Source of the DNA: Myxococcales bacterium
Lineage (GTDB): Bacteria; Myxococcota_A; Bradymonadia; UBA4248
Direction of reading: 5' to 3'
Assembly: GCA_004554395.1 (NCBI GenBank)
Contig: SFMP01000188.1
Coordinates: 1-6,691 of the forward strand
Length of the DNA: 6,691 bases
Below the pieces are notes generated by a model. That model was not told the origin of the DNA, searched no databases, and worked only from the letters and a program-made list of their open reading frames with translations. Each line of letters starts with the position of its first letter. The first letter of the stretch is position 1. Below are positions 6,122 through 6,691 of the stretch, one piece after another. The translations under genes were made by a program, and so were the position numbers.

Positions 6122-6490
6122 ATGCAACTCATCGGAAACATCATCTGGATCATTCTCATCGGCTGGGAATCGGCACTCGTTTGGCTCGTCGCAGGGCTCG
6201 TTTGCTGCATCACCGTCATCGGCATTCCCATCGGTCTCCAATGCTTCAAATTTGCCAAACTCTCGCTCGTGCCCTTTGGGCAACAAATCGTCGATCGCGG
6301 CGGCGCCACATCGATGATCGCCAATATCATCTGGTTCATCTTATGCGGACTCTGGCTCGGTCTCGGCTACCTCGCCGCCGGCGTCATTTTCTGCATCAGC
6401 ATCATCGGCATCCCCTTCGGGCTCCAATGTTTCAAATTGATGCAACTCTCATTCATCCCCTTCGGCAAAGACGTCATCTCGACAAATTAG
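6122..6490 (+). CDS. yccF: YccF-family inner membrane protein
   Basis: This encodes 122 residues that match the YccF domain family (DUF307), small bacterial inner-membrane proteins of unknown molecular function. Two domain copies are visible with a period of 62 residues. Each has Asn-Ile-Ile-Trp, a hydrophobic segment, Gly-Ile-Pro-x-Gly-Leu-Gln-Cys-Phe-Lys (34-43 and 96-105) and Pro-Phe-Gly (51-53 and 113-115). The second copy strongly resembles the C-terminal half of E. coli YccF, including Cys-Ile-Ser-Ile-Ile-Gly-Ile-Pro. It is shorter than the E. coli protein (about 148 residues), which has a longer loop and a basic tail. AGGAG (6108-6112) lies nine bases before ATG and fixes the start. 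It follows the propeller gene on the same strand after 157 AT-rich bases containing a hairpin, so an independent promoter is more likely than tight coupling. Confidence 0.92.
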   Translation: MQLIGNIIWIILIGWESALVWLVAGLVCCITVIGIPIGLQCFKFAKLSLVPFGQQIVDRGGATSMIANIIWFILCGLWLGLGYLAAGVIFCISIIGIPFGLQCFKLMQLSFIPFGKDVISTN

Positions 6491-6578
6491 TGCGCTATCC
6501 CTTCCCGCGCCTTGACATCTCATCTCATCTTAGCCCATGACTTACCCCCGACCTGCCGGCCACCCCTCTCCATAAATG

Positions 6579-6691
6579 GCGATGGGGAATAAACATCTGC
6601 CTACGGCAGATGTGACATATTGGGCGATGGGGAATAAACATCTGCCTACGGCAGATGTGGCATATTGGGCGAGGGGGAATAAACATCTGCC
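6579..6691. repeat. 45-bp tandem repeat with perfect 9-bp hairpin, running off the window
   Basis: Units start at 6579, 6624 and 6669 with an exact 45-base period; the third is cut by the window end. Each unit has GCGATGGGG (GCGAGGGGG in unit 3), AATAA, then ACATCTGCC, loop TAC, GGCAGATGT, and a tail like GTGACATATTGG (GTGGCAT in unit 2). The stem is a perfect 9 bp (6593-6601 with 6605-6613; 6638-6646 with 6650-6658). On the minus strand the stem is followed by TTATTCC, a poor U-tract. The sequence before the first unit (CATAAATG) looks like a decayed unit tail (CATATTGG). The array starts 88 bases after the yccF stop. The whole unit is repeated, so there are no spacers as in CRISPR. Confidence 0.93.

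Noticed and set aside
6512..6540. TTGACA downstream of yccF as a promoter
   Set aside because: The -35 word is perfect, but the bases 17 positions on (CCATGA) do not resemble a -10.
6579..6691. Possible CRISPR array with palindromic repeats
   Set aside because: The intervals between hairpins are themselves repeated, so there are no spacers.

Overview
The window carries four protein-coding genes and two different tandem arrays of hairpin-forming repeats, one at each end. Two predicted lipoprotein signal peptides, a very large protein that looks exported between two membrane segments, and a YccF-family membrane protein point to a Gram-negative bacterium of moderate GC. Asp/Glu-rich lipoproteins and huge Asp-box propeller proteins would suit a Myxococcota or Bradymonadota-like lineage, but that is a weak inference from protein style only. 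I see no transposase, phage, tRNA, rRNA or CRISPR feature.

Left part (1-1433): a tandem array of about 43-base units (1-316) ends in a perfect terminator hairpin. It is followed on the minus strand by two small lipoprotein genes (326-817 and 918-1433). These look like diverged paralogues: both have a lipoprotein signal, four further cysteines, the same 28-residue gap between the first two of these, and similar leaders just upstream of the start codon. Hairpins lie between them and the array lies after them, so transcription running leftwards is followed by many terminator-like structures.

Middle part (1434-5964): a 469-base intergenic region separates the lipoproteins from a divergent plus-strand gene. 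It holds a possible promoter with an inverted repeat for the lipoproteins, and a strong leader hairpin for the plus-strand gene. That gene encodes a protein of about 1353 residues with an acidic disordered N-tail, one membrane helix, about 1000 residues of Asp-box/YCF48-like beta-propeller repeats, a second membrane helix and a short charged tail. No enzymatic motif was recognised.

Right part (5965-6691): a 157-base AT-rich gap with a hairpin and a 20-base-period direct repeat leads to yccF, a small membrane protein made of two copies of one domain. After it, 6491-6578 holds nothing I recognise. From 6579 a 45-base tandem repeat with a perfect 9-bp hairpin runs off the window end.

The genes are not an obvious pathway. 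All four products appear to be envelope proteins: two lipid-anchored, one tethered at both ends, one polytopic. A functional link between them is only a guess from position. I do not see a clearly recognisable new system. The most unusual items are the two hairpin arrays, the doubly anchored propeller and the four-cysteine lipoprotein pair.
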